A DNA stretch of 64,000 nucleotides from assembly GCF_020829595.1 (NCBI RefSeq), contig NZ_JAIVFW010000011.1, forward strand, positions 1 to 64,000, in the 5' to 3' direction. The position numbers were made by a program, and so were the translations under genes. This document shows, piece after piece, positions 53,409-61,443 of the stretch. How positions within the stretch are numbered: the first letter of the stretch is position 1; every line of letters begins with the position of its first letter. The notes beneath the pieces were generated by a model. It searched no databases and had not been told where the DNA came from. It saw only the letters and a program-made list of their open reading frames with translations. Source of the DNA: Nostoc sp. CHAB 5844 (GTDB lineage: Bacteria > Cyanobacteriota > Cyanobacteriia > Cyanobacteriales > Nostocaceae).

Positions 53409-54378
53409 TTGCAAGTGTTGAATAGCTACTAAATTTGTGAGACCTCATAGGTTCTCAATAAACTCCTCGACAGTGACTTGTGCGGTATTACCTACTTTGA
53501 CTCATAAGTTGGTATTTGAGTCTCGACCGGATCAAGTAGTAACTATGTACTATATTGTGTCTGCTTCTAGCCTTCTAGGACTTATATCATGTCTGGTGAA
53601 AGACTATCATTAAGGCAGCTTCAGGTGCAGAGGGGCAGGGGAGCCAGTGCGTTGCGGTGAATCAGTGCGGAGGGAGGGTTTCCCTCCGGAGCCACTGCGG
53701 TCTTGGGGTCTCCCCAAGTGGAGCAAGTGGCATCAGGCAACTGTGAATCCGAAGGGAGGGAACCTCCGTTGTAGCAACTGGCGTGAGCAGAGGGGAGGGG
53801 TTTTTGGGTTCTCTGTATAGATTCGGGAATTATAACTAATTACCCGGACATGATATTACGCATGAAAACGAAAAACTAAGGGTTTGGGCAAGGGTGTATG
53901 GGTGTGTGGGTGTAGGTGTATAAGTCTTCAAAACCCTTACACTCTATACCCTTTCACTCTTACAACGCCAGTCGCGCGACTGTCGGGAAACCCTTTCGGC
54001 AGTCGCTCATGGGGGAAACCCCCAAGACCGCGCTGCCGACGCTCCTACGTCGCTAACGCTACGCTAACACCACGCGGCTGGCTCCCCAGTCTTAACAGAC
54101 AATTGAGGTGCGTAAGTCCTGCCTTCTTCTGTTTGGTAAAAGCGGAATAGTAAAAACCTGAAATTTAGATATATCAAGCTTTTTCAGCCTCTATTTCCGT
54201 TTTTGCACTTATCTCGGCTCTATGCCTTTTAGATATAAGCAAGTCCGCGCTGCTTTTAATGATGCACGATGTGAGTTTGGTTTGTAAGCTGTTATAGTTT
54301 TACCTATCAGCTTGCCGTTGCGGCAAAGTTATGGATAAAGTCACACATAATATAATTTATGTCGACTTTCTCGTAAAA
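53409..54378. repeat. mosaic repeat region without genes
   Basis: Contains nested GC-rich palindromes (GGAGGGAGGGTTTCCCTCC at about 53670; TTGGGGTCTCCCCAA), a purine-rich tract, the 30-bp CCAGTCGCGCG-type block (53964-53993, shared with 21844-21873), and a TGCGTAAGTCCT end (54109-54120) of the AGGACTTACGCA family. No reading frame here has coding character. Confidence 0.6.
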
Positions 54379-54425
54379 TGGGCAGTACCAGACTCGAACT
54401 GATGACATCCTGCTTGTAAGGCAGT
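54379..54425 (-). tRNA. tRNA-Val(TAC) 3'-half fragment, probable attachment-site scar
   Basis: On the minus strand it reads anticodon arm CTGC-CTTACAA-GCAG (anticodon TAC), then a complete T-arm (ATCAG-TTCGAGT-CTGGT) and 3' acceptor ACTGCCCA. The D-arm and 5' acceptor are missing; upstream DNA is unrelated. It cannot be a functional tRNA. A 3' half is what integration of an element by a tyrosine recombinase into a tRNA gene duplicates, so this probably marks one end of the mobile element that follows to the right. Confidence 0.65.
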
Positions 54426-54509
54426 AGTTTTGAAGTCTGAAATACAGTTGCCACAATGCTTTCAAAAAGACCAAAAATAAATTGTGCTAATTCTGATCTA
54501 ATTTTATCA

Positions 54510-55415
54510 TCACTCTGCTACCGCTTCTTGAGTTTGTTCATCGGTGGCTTTGTCTTCTACGTCCTGCACTTTGTCTCGTTTTGACATCAGCCGACTGGCA
54601 GCAACATAAAATTCCGAGGCTTTGGGTTTTTTCGTGTCTTCGGGATAGGAGCCGAGTATCTTGTTCACATGGCGCTTGCCCTTAGTTCCCTCGTCGGCGA
54701 TGTCGCTCAAAATTTCCATTTGCTTCGTTTCGTCATCGCCGGCGACGAATTTTAGGTATTTCTCAAGGGTTGCTGTCGCACCCCTCTTAAGGGGTTGGAA
54801 TTCTGGTTTTTCTGCTTTGGGTTTGTGACCATTAGTTTCTTCTGATTTTGAGGTGGCTGGCTCAGTGGTTTCAGGGTCTGGTTGTTCAGTGGAGAACAGC
54901 ATCCTTACATCGCGCTCTCCCTGCTGTATGCGGAAATCCATCACCAGTTGAGATGCCGTTTTCTCATCCACTCCCCATGTGTCATCAACCCAATGAAAGG
55001 GAGTAAGCGAAGCTTGAAGGCGCTGCCGCAATTCTTTCTCTGTCTCGTTAGTGATTCTGGTAATTTTGGTGAAAGGAACTATCCTGAGTTCTTTTGTTTC
55101 AACTTCAAATTCCACTGACCGTTGGGCTGTTGCCGCTGTCATAACTTCCTCTGCTGTGTAGGTTTGTTCTGATTTTAATTCAGCAGCAAATACAAGGTTA
55201 TTGTTTGTATCAAGTATTTGTAGTTTGGATGTGCCGAGAATAATGGCGGCTTGATGCAGTAAAGTATCGGCTTGGGCAATGGTAGCGGTAGGGTCAGCAC
55301 CTTGGAGAATGAGGCGATTGCCTTTAACTATGATGATTAAGTTGGTCGATGTAAAAGCCTGGAAACGAGCAAGTCTCGCTTGCTGTAGGATTTCAGTGTC
55401 TTGTGGGGTAAACAT
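54510..55415 (-). CDS. hypothetical protein, last gene of the element operon
   Basis: 301 residues, soluble. The N-terminal half is a mixed alpha/beta region (residues 20-130, STNLIIIVKGNRLILQGADP). A low-complexity acidic linker follows (about 178-205) and a Lys-rich helical C-terminus that may bind nucleic acid (GTKGKRHVNKILGSYPED, SRLMSKRDKVQDVEDKA). No known motif. AAGGGGGA precedes the start. It is the last gene before the tRNA-Val scar and is separated from the operon by a terminator-like hairpin and a second hairpin in its own leader (55433-55465). Confidence 0.6.
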   Translation of the reverse strand: MFTPQDTEILQQARLARFQAFTSTNLIIIVKGNRLILQGADPTATIAQADTLLHQAAIILGTSKLQILDTNNNLVFAAELKSEQTYTAEEVMTAATAQRSVEFEVETKELRIVPFTKITRITNETEKELRQRLQASLTPFHWVDDTWGVDEKTASQLVMDFRIQQGERDVRMLFSTEQPDPETTEPATSKSEETNGHKPKAEKPEFQPLKRGATATLEKYLKFVAGDDETKQMEILSDIADEGTKGKRHVNKILGSYPEDTKKPKASEFYVAASRLMSKRDKVQDVEDKATDEQTQEAVAE

Positions 55416-55432
55416 AGTGTTAGAGTTCCCCC

Positions 55433-55465
55433 TTATCTATCTGCGGAGTCTTTGCAGATAGATAA
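55433..55465 (-). promoter_or_regulatory. 12-bp-arm hairpin in the leader of the 301-residue gene
   Basis: TTATCTATCTGC, 9-nt loop, complementary arm; it ends directly against the ribosome-binding site AAGGGGGA, so it could gate translation or mark a processing site. Confidence 0.5.
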
Positions 55466-55488
55466 AAAATAAGCGGCTTGTGCCGCTT
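55463..55488 (-). terminator. rho-independent terminator
   Basis: AAGCGGC/GCCGCTT hairpin followed on the minus strand by a run of T (ATTTTTTAT). It closes the operon ending with the 58-residue gene. Confidence 0.7.
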
Positions 55489-55574
55489 TATATTGTGTGA
55501 TGGAAATATCAAAACCTAGCTGCCAGCTAATATATTCGCGCTGGTTCAATCGCTGGTTCAATAGGGACTGAATT

Positions 55575-55751
55575 TTAATTTTTCTTTGTATTTGTTTGAC
55601 CTGCTTCTCCATGATTTGTTACGGGCTTTTTAATATAAGGGGAAATCGCAGTCACTATCAATATCGCAAGTCCGGCTATCATCAAAAGTTTTGACAAATT
55701 TAGACCTTGTTGATAGTCCATTGAAAATTCAGTGTTACGTTTTCTTTTCAT
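55575..55751 (-). CDS. 58-residue single-span membrane protein
   Basis: Short gene: MKRKRNTEFSMDYQQ start, one transmembrane helix (LSKLLMIAGLAILIVTAIS), hydrophilic Asn/Lys-rich tail ending TNTKKN. Its ATG overlaps the stop of the upstream ATPase gene (ATGA), so translation is coupled. Its basic N-terminus and single span resemble small accessory subunits of membrane secretion or transfer machines; no family is recognised. A terminator lies downstream. Confidence 0.65.
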   Translation of the reverse strand: MKRKRNTEFSMDYQQGLNLSKLLMIAGLAILIVTAISPYIKKPVTNHGEAGQTNTKKN

Positions 55752-57286
55752 ACCTTTTCACAGAATTTATCAAGTAAATCTTGGCGATCATGAAGTTTAA
55801 TCGCTTCTAAAATTCGCTGTTTCATTCGAGTATGAGTTTCACCGCTCATACCCAATTCATAAATAATGAAATCATCAATCGAAGTCTCTAGAGTAGTTTC
55901 TAGTTTTTTAAATAAAGCCACAACTTGTCCAGTTGGCGGCGGTGCAATAATCGCTGTTCTCGTGGCACTTCTACCACCAATGAATGTGCGGGTGTCGCGA
56001 TCAAAACCGGAAAAATTCTCTAGCTTTTGCATTGGTAGCCATTCATTGAGAGCGCCATGATATAAGGCTCTACCAACTGGCGAACGAGAGGCGATCGCGG
56101 TGATTTCTTCACTGCTTGGTTTCTTGTCTCTGGGCAGAAGTTCCAGGTTAATGACGCTTTCGTAAGCAGTCATCTGCTTGGGATTGATGATGACATACGG
56201 ATTGAGTTGTGATCTCATTCCACCAGAAATACCTAAATCAGTAGCATCGCCATTTTGAATCGCCATCCAGAAATTTTTGCCATCACCATCACCCAAAGAA
56301 ACGAAGTGTGAAATCTTGTTTTTAAGCCAAGAAATCGCGCCTCTTTGAGCTTTGAAGGAAGAGGCAACGGCTATACCTTCATCTAGAAATAGCAAGCACT
56401 CGCCCGGAATCTTGGCATATTCCTTAAAGCACTTCTGAATCCACACTACCACTTCATGTGGCTGCATATCGAGTATCTTGGCGCGGTGGAGGTAGTCGGC
56501 GTGGTTTTGCCAATATCCCAGTTCTTCATCTTTTCCCTTTGGATCGATGACAAAGATTTTGCGCCGCGGGTGGTATTTACGGACTCCAGACAACGCATTA
56601 CTGACCAATACCCCCTTACCTGCGCCCTGGATTCCAACAAACAATTGATTCCTAATTTCTCTGCCAACCATCGCTTCGATAATGTCCACTTCGGTTGAGA
56701 CAGTCGGAGTATAGTTGTTGATTTGAGTCTGCACAGCAGACAGTGGCGGAGTAATTATAGTAGATACGGGACTTGAATATTGAACTACTGGGCTGCTTGG
56801 GATTGACGGTGGAGTAATTATAGTAGGCGTAGGGATTGGGTTTTGAATTACTGTGCTGCTACTCGGAATCGGTGAGTCTAGTCCCCATCTTGGCTTCTGC
56901 TCCACCAAATCCAGTGCATCATCAGAAACAGCGTACTCATTAGCGATCGCCCAATTGATTTGACGGGCTGCTTCCTCATGTCCAACTTGGTGGCAGAAAT
57001 CCCTTAGCTCGTCACCCCGCAAAACATGAGCCACACAGCCATAAGTAGTAATTGCAGTATAATTTCGCCGCAATTCTTCATTACGGCGAAAAGCTTCATA
57101 AATCCCACAGCCAGCTATCACAAAAAAAGTTGGCGGGAAGGCAGTAACAGAAGTGGCGATAAACCCAAGCACAATGCTACCGATAACCACAAACTGAGCA
57201 TTGCTGCTCAATGAGTCTCTGGCTATGGCTTGCCATTCCTGCGGGGATAATTTTCTTGATAATGGCAATGGGTTAAACGCGCTCAT
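55748..57286 (-). CDS. membrane-anchored P-loop ATPase of a mobile element
   Basis: 512 residues. Two N-terminal transmembrane helices (about 31-48 and 50-63), a conserved cytosolic section (RNYTAITTYGCVAHVLRGDE), a Pro/Ser/Thr linker with imperfect repeats (139-200), then a P-loop domain: Walker A GIQGAGKGV (218-226), Walker B CLLFLDEG, and an arginine-rich C-terminus. The Walker A Lys is followed by Gly rather than Ser/Thr. Layout (membrane anchor, then RecA/FtsK-like ATPase) is like conjugation coupling proteins or Zot-type phage assembly ATPases; I cannot decide between them. It sits in an operon of small membrane proteins. Confidence 0.65.
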   Translation of the reverse strand: MSAFNPLPLSRKLSPQEWQAIARDSLSSNAQFVVIGSIVLGFIATSVTAFPPTFFVIAGCGIYEAFRRNEELRRNYTAITTYGCVAHVLRGDELRDFCHQVGHEEAARQINWAIANEYAVSDDALDLVEQKPRWGLDSPIPSSSTVIQNPIPTPTIITPPSIPSSPVVQYSSPVSTIITPPLSAVQTQINNYTPTVSTEVDIIEAMVGREIRNQLFVGIQGAGKGVLVSNALSGVRKYHPRRKIFVIDPKGKDEELGYWQNHADYLHRAKILDMQPHEVVVWIQKCFKEYAKIPGECLLFLDEGIAVASSFKAQRGAISWLKNKISHFVSLGDGDGKNFWMAIQNGDATDLGISGGMRSQLNPYVIINPKQMTAYESVINLELLPRDKKPSSEEITAIASRSPVGRALYHGALNEWLPMQKLENFSGFDRDTRTFIGGRSATRTAIIAPPPTGQVVALFKKLETTLETSIDDFIIYELGMSGETHTRMKQRILEAIKLHDRQDLLDKFCEKV

Positions 57287-57678
57287 TTTTTGTGTTGCAT
57301 GACTGGCGTGAGTTTTGGTGATTGACTCTGGCAGTAGGTGAGGAGAATCAGCAACGCTACTGCCAGAGGGGCTAAAAAATTTATGCCTTCTCCTTGACGT
57401 TTAGTTGCTTCATCCATTAGTTTGCAGACTTCTTTGAGGCGATCGCTATCAAATTCAAACCATTCGCCGTACTTGCGATCGTCCGTAAATTTGTGGTGCA
57501 ACCCCAACTCTACGGTGTGGGCATCTTCAACCAAAATTGTTTTGATGACCACTATTGGATATGGGATTTGTCCCTTGTTTAATTCAATTAGGCGCTCCTC
57601 AAACAGCCTATTGGTGTAGCCAATTTTGTATCTGCCAGTGCCTTCGGCATTGATTAAATATACTGTCCCTTTTTTCAT
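57283..57678 (-). CDS. GIY-YIG/T5orf172-type nuclease-like protein with C-terminal membrane helix
   Basis: 131 residues. Residues 4-80 form a T5orf172/Mug113-like GIY-YIG domain: GTVYLINAEG, RYKIGYTNR (the YIG equivalent), an Arg/His pair and the Glu in YGEWFEFD. Residues 100-117 are a transmembrane helix (NFLAPLAVALLILLTYC). A nuclease-like domain tethered to the membrane is unusual. The start overlaps the upstream gene and the stop overlaps the ATPase gene (4 bp each), so it is translated as part of the operon; it may process DNA at the membrane ATPase. Confidence 0.7.
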   Translation of the reverse strand: MKKGTVYLINAEGTGRYKIGYTNRLFEERLIELNKGQIPYPIVVIKTILVEDAHTVELGLHHKFTDDRKYGEWFEFDSDRLKEVCKLMDEATKRQGEGINFLAPLAVALLILLTYCQSQSPKLTPVMQHKK

Positions 57679-58367
57679 CGGCGGAACGGTATATTGTGAG
57701 CTGTTTTCATGTAGTAAGTGATTTTGTCGAGCCAGAGTAAGAATAGAAAAATCACCTCAATCACAAACAAAGTAACAAGTAGGCTAGTCAGATTTCGCCA
57801 ATCCAATTGATCAAACTGTCCAGACATGAGGATAAATCCAAAATCAAATAAATCTCCCTTGACTGGGGGATAGGTGAAAAAAGCTATACAGAAATCAATT
57901 GTGTAGGCGAATATTGCATAGGTAATAGCCCTGCCAAACGTGAGGTACGGAAATTGGTTGTACCATCTTTTCAGGGCTTGTAAGGATGGTGGATCATCTT
58001 CTTTGATATCAAATCTATTAGCCCCTTCAGCATCTTGAATCACTTTCTCTAAGAATTTAGGATCGTGTTTCAAAACAATTGGAAATAATTCAATACTCTG
58101 AATCAAAGCCCAAACTAAAAATCCTAAAATCCAATGGATACCCGCACCAATCGTGGCGGCGATACCATTAACAACTGGCAGCACAGAAATTAATTGAATA
58201 AAGCCATTATCTACAGTTTTATTCAACAATCTCACCGCCTGAGTGTATGGCAAGATATTAAAATAAGCAAATCCAATACCTACACAAACAGCCGCCCAAA
58301 ATGCTAGGCGTGTCCATCTTTGGGCGGGTGATCTGTATGGATTGCGCTGTCTATTCCTGTTATTCAT
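57675..58367 (-). CDS. polytopic membrane protein of the element operon
   Basis: 230 residues, basic N-terminus (MNNRNRQRNPYRSPAQRW) and about five hydrophobic helices (FWAAVCVGIGFAYFNIL; IHWILGFLVWALIQSIELF; LTFGRAITYAIFAYTIDFCI; LVTLFVIEVIFLFLLWL). A cytosolic loop of about 45 residues lies between the second and third segments. No family recognised. Four-bp overlaps on both sides couple it to the 59-residue gene and the GIY-YIG gene. Probably a channel or scaffold subunit of the membrane machine built around the ATPase. Confidence 0.65.
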   Translation of the reverse strand: MNNRNRQRNPYRSPAQRWTRLAFWAAVCVGIGFAYFNILPYTQAVRLLNKTVDNGFIQLISVLPVVNGIAATIGAGIHWILGFLVWALIQSIELFPIVLKHDPKFLEKVIQDAEGANRFDIKEDDPPSLQALKRWYNQFPYLTFGRAITYAIFAYTIDFCIAFFTYPPVKGDLFDFGFILMSGQFDQLDWRNLTSLLVTLFVIEVIFLFLLWLDKITYYMKTAHNIPFRR

Positions 58368-58543
58368 ATTTGCAATAGTGTAATCGGTTTTTCTGGTTGA
58401 GGACTTGGCTCACTTTCCTTCATTAATCGCCCGAAATCATAAATCGTAGTTGCTGGCTGTTGGATTTCCGGCAATTGTGCTGTTCCTTCTGGTGCGAGTT
58501 CTGGTGTGCCAAATCCGATCGCGCTTTTGATTTCTGCTTCCAT
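58364..58543 (-). CDS. 59-residue hypothetical protein
   Basis: Small acidic, proline-rich protein (MEAEIKSAIGFGTPELAPEG...), no membrane helix. Start ATG lies 3 bp after the stop of the upstream gene, and its stop overlaps the next ATG (ATGA). The tight spacing on both sides is the main evidence that it is real. Function unknown. Confidence 0.6.
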   Translation of the reverse strand: MEAEIKSAIGFGTPELAPEGTAQLPEIQQPATTIYDFGRLMKESEPSPQPEKPITLLQI

Positions 58544-58546
58544 AGG

Positions 58547-59029
58547 TCACAATTGTTGTGGTGGTAGCTTTGCAGATTTACTGCGAAGCCTTTTAGCGAA
58601 GGCTCTGTCAACTACAACCGAGTCGCCAGTAAAGGCAATCTCGCCGACAACCGGGCCATTTTCAGAGGCGATTATTTTACCTGTATTGCCAAATACGTCA
58701 CACACTAATGCCCCTAGAGGCAGTGGTTTGTTTCTGGCTCTGTCTAGAACAGGTTCGCCTTCGGTTAGTGTGGTTTGCATTTTGGTACGGTTTGTGACCA
58801 CGAACAGACAGCCTTGGTTGTATCTGCCCTCGGCGATCGCGGCTTGCTTATCAACCGCTTGCTGAGATGCTTTGAGTTGCCAAGCTTGCTGAGTGTTGAT
58901 TCTGGTTTGAGTCTGGAGCTTATTCATACCTTCCCAATTGGCTTTTAAATTGGGGTAGGAGAACGCAAAGCAAGCGCATAACCCAAAGAAGCCCCAGGCG
59001 TATACGGGTTTCCGGCGTAGGAATTTCAT
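58547..59029 (-). CDS. membrane-anchored periplasmic/pilus-like hypothetical protein
   Basis: 160 residues: N-terminal basic MKFLRRK and a transmembrane helix (VYAWGFFGLCACFAFSY), then an alpha-helical stalk (NKLQTQTRINTQQAWQLKAS) and a small beta-rich C-terminal domain (GCLFVVTNRTKMQTTLTEGE, GALVCDVFGNTGKI). Type II orientation would put the C-terminal domain outside the cytoplasm. No family recognised. It is in the middle of the ten-gene operon. Confidence 0.6.
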   Translation of the reverse strand: MKFLRRKPVYAWGFFGLCACFAFSYPNLKANWEGMNKLQTQTRINTQQAWQLKASQQAVDKQAAIAEGRYNQGCLFVVTNRTKMQTTLTEGEPVLDRARNKPLPLGALVCDVFGNTGKIIASENGPVVGEIAFTGDSVVVDRAFAKRLRSKSAKLPPQQL

Positions 59030-59052
59030 GAATTTGGAGTTGTCTAAACTAT

Positions 59053-59991
59053 CTAAGATTTCCGAAGTTCGTTCAAAATAGCTAGGCTCATATTCTTCAT
59101 ATCTCTCGTAGTTTTCGGCTGGAATGTCCTCACCGTTTTGGTAGCCTGTTTCCCAAACTTTTTTGGCTTTGCCTCCTCGGTTTCGGCAAGGAATTGATTT
59201 GGATCAAATTCTTCCTCGCTACTAGTGGATTGAATGAGAGTCTGGACTTGCAAATCAGCAGATGAGCTTCCGCCAAATTGTTGGATGATTGCTTGAATTT
59301 TGCCTTCATCTTGCAGAATTTCACGTAAGCGCAAGATATCTTCGCCTTTGGCTTGAGTCGTACTTAATAAATGCTCTGTGGTTGTTTGATTGAAAGCGTG
59401 ATCAGCGATCATGTTGCTGATCTTGCCTAGCACCGTACCTTTGACAATAGCGTGACCCGCAATCACTTCTATTAATTCATTGAGGGTTTGCTGCGGCATA
59501 TTAATTCTGCCCGTCGCCATATCCAAAGCCAAGCTTTGTATCTGCGCCAATTCGCCTGTTAGCCCAGCTTGTTTTTGCTGTTCAATGGCAGTTGCGACCA
59601 GTATGAAGGCTTCATCTAATGTGTAGGCAATTTCAACCGGATAATCCTCAGCCTCTGGATCTTCTCCTAATTTGATTAAAGCTTGATCAATTTGCCCAGA
59701 CTCGTATTCGCTGAAGTAGTCCAGCAGGTCTTGGCGCGAAATTCGTTCTTCCTCTTCTGGTTGTTCAATTTGCACTGGCTGGGTAAGGGGCGCAAGTTGA
59801 GCGGTCTTGGATTTGTTTTTTGCGGGAGGCTTGAGAACAGCCTTTAACTGGTCAACTATACTGCTGGGAAATTCCCCAGCGTCGGGATTAATGGTGTTAT
59901 CTTTAGCTGCGAGTTGCGCGATCGCATCTAGTATTTGCTGCTGAGAGTATTGATTCTCAAATAATTCAAAAAGTTCTTCGCGTGTAAGCAT
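59053..59991 (-). CDS. hypothetical protein with duplicated N-terminal motif
   Basis: 312 residues, acidic and helical, soluble. The first 45 residues (LTREELFELFENQYSQQQIL) are echoed at about 84-125 (ISRQDLLDYFSEYESGQIDQ), so the protein has an internal duplication. The middle (about 140-230) is predicted helical (TGELAQIQSLALDMATGRIN), and the C-terminus is basic (KPKKFGKQATKTVR). Its ATG directly abuts the stop of the upstream 62-residue gene. Unknown function; it could be a DNA- or relaxase-binding accessory protein. Confidence 0.6.
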   Translation of the reverse strand: MLTREELFELFENQYSQQQILDAIAQLAAKDNTINPDAGEFPSSIVDQLKAVLKPPAKNKSKTAQLAPLTQPVQIEQPEEEERISRQDLLDYFSEYESGQIDQALIKLGEDPEAEDYPVEIAYTLDEAFILVATAIEQQKQAGLTGELAQIQSLALDMATGRINMPQQTLNELIEVIAGHAIVKGTVLGKISNMIADHAFNQTTTEHLLSTTQAKGEDILRLREILQDEGKIQAIIQQFGGSSSADLQVQTLIQSTSSEEEFDPNQFLAETEEAKPKKFGKQATKTVRTFQPKTTRDMKNMSLAILNELRKS

Positions 59992-60180
59992 TTAAGTTCC
60001 TTGGTTATTCAAAATTTCCCAAACCTCGTCTCTTTTATTGGCTTCTGATTTATTCGGATCATTGAGGATTTCGACTAGTTCTTGCCCTGTTTTGATTTGT
60101 TCAGGGGTGTAATTCACTGGCGGAATGAAGGTGTAGGAAAGGTTGTTTTTGTCGTCTCTATCTTCGCTAAGTGATTTCAT
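59992..60180 (-). CDS. 62-residue hypothetical protein
   Basis: Small, charged, soluble protein (MKSLSEDRDDKNNLSYTFIP..., TPEQIKTGQELVEILNDPNK). The start overlaps the stop of the upstream 133-residue gene (ATGA) and the stop abuts the next ATG, which supports it as a coupled operon member. No family recognised. Confidence 0.6.
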   Translation of the reverse strand: MKSLSEDRDDKNNLSYTFIPPVNYTPEQIKTGQELVEILNDPNKSEANKRDEVWEILNNQGT

Positions 60181-60578
60181 GCTTTTTCTAATGCCATTGA
60201 GGAGTATCTTTCTTGTTCTTGTTGGTAAGCAATGCGGGTGAATTCGTCTTTTTTGGCATTCAGGTATTCTTCAGCCATCCATTTTTTAGGCAGTCCGTCA
60301 GGTAATAACTGATAAATCTCGCCTATCTTGCCAATCACCCAAACTTGATAGGGAACAATCGGCGCTGCTGCTCCTTTCTTGCTGGCCATTTTGTTGAGTT
60401 TTAGGAGTTGCAATTCATACTCTGGGATGGTCAAGGCGAGTTCTTCCCAGCGTTTCCATGTCTGGTGACAAATTCCTAAAATGCGTCTCCCACACGCCGT
60501 AGACATGGGAAAACCTAGTTGTTTTGGTGCATAGGGTGAATTTGATTGAAATAATTCGCTTCTCCATCCCTCTTTCAT
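60177..60578 (-). CDS. HTH-like hypothetical protein, first gene of the element operon
   Basis: 133 residues. The central part (RRILGICHQTWKRWEELALT) looks like a MerR/phage-type helix-turn-helix, and the C-terminal half is a helical stretch rich in Lys/Glu/Gln (MAEEYLNAKKDEFTRIAYQQ). A start further in (residue 25, MSTACGRR) is possible. It leads the ten-gene leftward operon ending at 54510 and could bind its own promoter region. No named family recognised. Confidence 0.6.
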   Translation of the reverse strand: MKEGWRSELFQSNSPYAPKQLGFPMSTACGRRILGICHQTWKRWEELALTIPEYELQLLKLNKMASKKGAAAPIVPYQVWVIGKIGEIYQLLPDGLPKKWMAEEYLNAKKDEFTRIAYQQEQERYSSMALEKA

Positions 60579-60703
60579 CTGGTAGGTGGTGAATAGTCTT
60601 CAAAGGCGATGTTCATCCCTGATGAATACAGTGTGAATATTTATGTCGCGATCGCTCATCATTCACTCTGCATTCAGTCTGCATTAATATCGCTATACAC
60701 ACA

Positions 60704-60727
60704 ATAAAAAACCCGCACTCTTGCGGG
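60704..60727 (-). terminator. rho-independent terminator
   Basis: CCCGCA-CTCT-TGCGGG hairpin with a T run on the minus strand (GGGTTTTTTATTG), just downstream of the HTH gene at 60756. The remaining 60579-60755 spacer shows the operon promoter region and nothing else. Confidence 0.8.
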
Positions 60728-60755
60728 CAATGGCTGATTATGTAGTTATTACAGG

Positions 60756-60992
60756 TTACTCATCGCATTCTGTAGCTAATACAAGTTTTCTGAGTTCTTG
60801 ATTCTCTCGCAGCCGCGCAGCGAAATCTGCGACTTGTCTTTGTGTTTGTCTGGATGGGTTGCAGCGATCGCTCATCCAGTTCTGCACTGCGTCAATTGTC
60901 ACTCCTAAGTATTTAGCAAATTCTCTATACGTCAATGGGAATTGAGATAAAAACTCCCTTGGGTGCATCAAGGGAAGAACTTCATCAGTCAT
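60756..60992 (-). CDS. HTH-domain regulator of the mobile element
   Basis: 78 residues from the ATG at 60992, chosen because GGAGGGG lies 10 bp upstream; a longer frame to 61094 has no such site. The core is an XRE-like helix-turn-helix (YREFAKYLGVTIDAVQNWMS) followed by a helical tail. Probably a DNA-binding repressor. It is divergent from the ribbon-helix-helix gene at 61197, with a perfect 23-bp inverted repeat (61098-61150) between them, the probable operator. A terminator follows the gene. Confidence 0.72.
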   Translation of the reverse strand: MTDEVLPLMHPREFLSQFPLTYREFAKYLGVTIDAVQNWMSDRCNPSRQTQRQVADFAARLRENQELRKLVLATECDE

Positions 60993-61097
60993 AATTGGTT
61001 TGCCCCTCCATAGGCTCATTCTGTGGTGGGTGGAAAAACCCTGCTGGTGGTGACTCACTAGCAGGTAATTGCGAAAAACTTTTGTTCTCTGCACGGT

Positions 61098-61150
61098 ATT
61101 TTACCACAAAGCATCCTAGTGGGGGTTACTAGGATGCTTTGTGGTAAAAT
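61098..61150. promoter_or_regulatory. perfect 23-bp inverted repeat in divergent control region
   Basis: Arms ATTTTACCACAAAGCATCCTA... (61098-61120) and complement (61128-61150), 7-nt GGGGGTT loop. Lies between the divergent HTH and RHH genes. Candidate operator, or a small replication/recombination signal of the element. Confidence 0.75.
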
Positions 61151-61196
61151 AGCTTTAGTTAATGCCTACCAAGTAGTTACCACTAAGGCGAAAATT

Positions 61197-61436
61197 ATGG
61201 AACAAACAGATGTATATAAAGTAGACACAATGCCAGAGACAAACGCCCCTAAGATGGTCAAAATAACCTTTGCAGTGCCAGAGGAACTTCATCAGCAGAT
61301 ATTGGATTTGGCCGCAGCCGAAGGATGGAAACCGGCAGAGTTGCACCGAGTGGTGTGGGTTTTGGGATTCAACGCCTACGCAGAAGGCAGCAACAAGCGA
61401 TTGGTAAACCAAAACTTGAGAAGAAAAGAGCAGTAA
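61197..61436 (+). CDS. ribbon-helix-helix protein
   Basis: 79 residues from the ATG at 61197. The middle reads as an Arc/CopG-like ribbon-helix-helix: MVKITFAVPEELHQQILDLA (strand, then helix 1) and AELHRVVWVLGFNAYAEG (helix 2). Such dimers bind short palindromes, and the 23-bp inverted repeat 47 bp upstream is an obvious candidate. The frame extends upstream to a GTG at 61119 inside that repeat, which is less likely. The GIY-YIG gene starts 7 bp downstream, so the two are co-transcribed. Confidence 0.75.
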   Translation: MEQTDVYKVDTMPETNAPKMVKITFAVPEELHQQILDLAAAEGWKPAELHRVVWVLGFNAYAEGSNKRLVNQNLRRKEQ

Positions 61437-61443
61437 ACCAAAG

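Noticed and set aside
54379-54425. Functional tRNA-Val gene
   Set aside because: The D-arm and 5' acceptor strand are absent; only the 3' half remains.
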